A stretch of DNA of 64,000 nucleotides from contig JAHYIY010000004.1 in NCBI GenBank assembly GCA_019429255.1, forward strand, positions 62,001-126,000. Reading direction: 5' to 3'. Source of the DNA: Desulfuromonadales bacterium. Lineage in GTDB: Bacteria > Desulfobacterota > Desulfuromonadia > Desulfuromonadales > Geopsychrobacteraceae. The translations under genes were made by a program, and so were the position numbers. The notes under the pieces were generated by a model. It made no database searches. It was not told the origin of the DNA and was given only the letters and a program-made list of their open reading frames with translations. Positions 63,677-64,000 of this stretch are shown one piece after another. Position 1 is the first letter of the stretch; each line of letters opens with the position of its first letter.

Positions 63677-64000
63677 TCAACTTCCAGTCAATGATACCTC
63701 GTTGGCCTTGACCAGCCATTCCACCTGTTCGCCGGTTTTCAGCTCCATTTTTTGCGCTGAGCGGTTGGTGATAATGGAAATAACCTGGTGTCCTGCGCTA
63801 TCGAGGGTGATTTCCGCCAGCATGCCGCTGCTGCGGATGGCGGCGATGGTCGCGGTAAAGCGGTTGCGTAAACTGATCTGCCCGCTTAAATTGCGGGCGA
63901 TGGAAACCTCCGTCTCCTTGAACAGTATTTTTGTCTTATGACCGGTTTTCAGCCAGGGGCAGTGTTCCGGGGTTTCGACGATCAGCGCCGACATCCTGAA
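63677..64000 (-). CDS. Mop/TOBE-domain protein, probably ModE C-terminal part (partial)
   Basis: The frame runs off the right edge of the window. Visible: HKTKILFKETEVSIARNLSG, then a Mop (TOBE) domain, ISLRNRFTATIAAIRSSG to WLVKANEVSL, which binds molybdate. Such a tail fits the Mo-responsive regulator ModE, whose DNA-binding domain would lie outside the window. A stand-alone Mop protein starting at ATG 63994 is possible but less likely. It lies just upstream of modB, on the same strand. Confidence 0.65.
   Translation of the reverse strand, partial: FRMSALIVETPEHCPWLKTGHKTKILFKETEVSIARNLSGQISLRNRFTATIAAIRSSGMLAEITLDSAGHQVISIITNRSAQKMELKTGEQVEWLVKANEVSLTGS

Noticed and set aside
1-64000. CRISPR array, tRNA, rRNA, prophage or integrase genes
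   Set aside because: I saw no regularly spaced repeats, no tRNA-like cloverleaf, no rRNA stretches and no phage or integrase proteins. I could not run a covariance search for tRNAs.

Overview
The window looks like chromosomal DNA of a member of the Desulfuromonadales / Desulfuromonadota (the Geobacter, Desulfuromonas and Pelobacter group). This is inferred from gene content, not from a marker gene. The clues are a citramalate synthase next to aspartokinase, a long acetate-permease-type symporter paired with a DUF485 protein, EF-P next to its lysyl-ligase EpmA, the order LysM - dprA - DUF494 - topA - trmFO - maf, and several small Cys-rich proteins. GC content is moderate. I saw no rRNA, tRNA, CRISPR array or prophage.

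Layout. 1-3.3 kb: end of tsaE, then lysC and cimA (amino-acid synthesis). 3.7-4.6 kb: a small zinc-ribbon gene behind a good sigma-54 promoter, then an aminotransferase gene broken by a large internal deletion. 4.6-7.7 kb: acetate-type symporter, DUF485 partner and a membrane protein, read leftward from a sigma-70-like promoter. 7.9-21.2 kb: a long leftward housekeeping run (epmA, efp, a MATE-like transporter, gph, yggS, maf, trmFO, topA, DUF494, dprA, LysM protein, TPR lipoprotein, SHOCT protein). 21.3-22.5 kb: DCC-family thiol protein and polyphosphate glucokinase. 22.6-33.0 kb: six rightward genes forming two adjacent sets of transglutaminase-like, circularly permuted ATP-grasp and alpha-E proteins, a predicted peptide-ligating system with little biochemistry behind it. 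33-46 kb: a mixed metabolic and efflux region (methyltransferase, thioesterase, dNMP-kinase-like protein, RND pump, alanine dehydrogenase, acyl-CoA ligase, sfsA, tmcAL).

45.8-58.3 kb is the most unusual part. It encodes secreted or envelope proteins and shows segmental duplication: two copies of a structured leader RNA ending in a terminator hairpin, a truncated second copy of a QueG-like Fe-S gene, and a truncated second copy of a repeat-containing exported protein. It also holds a subtilase whose C-terminal fibronectin-like domain is split by a two-helix hydrophobic cassette ending in a lipobox-like Cys, and a four-gene envelope operon (repeat protein, 872-residue CARDB protein, outer-membrane barrel, exported protein) that I cannot match to a described system. 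58.3-64 kb: a thioredoxin/CcdA-like fusion, thpR, a two-gene YeeE/YedE sulfur transporter, and molybdate transport genes modB and modC with the end of a Mop-domain (ModE-like) gene.

Across the window lies a family of small repeats (about 58-146 bp) with inverted ends of the type GTAnCTATTCAG / CTGAATAGnTAC, resembling a non-autonomous mobile element. They lie next to lysC, the ATP-grasp gene, a methyltransferase, ald and modB.
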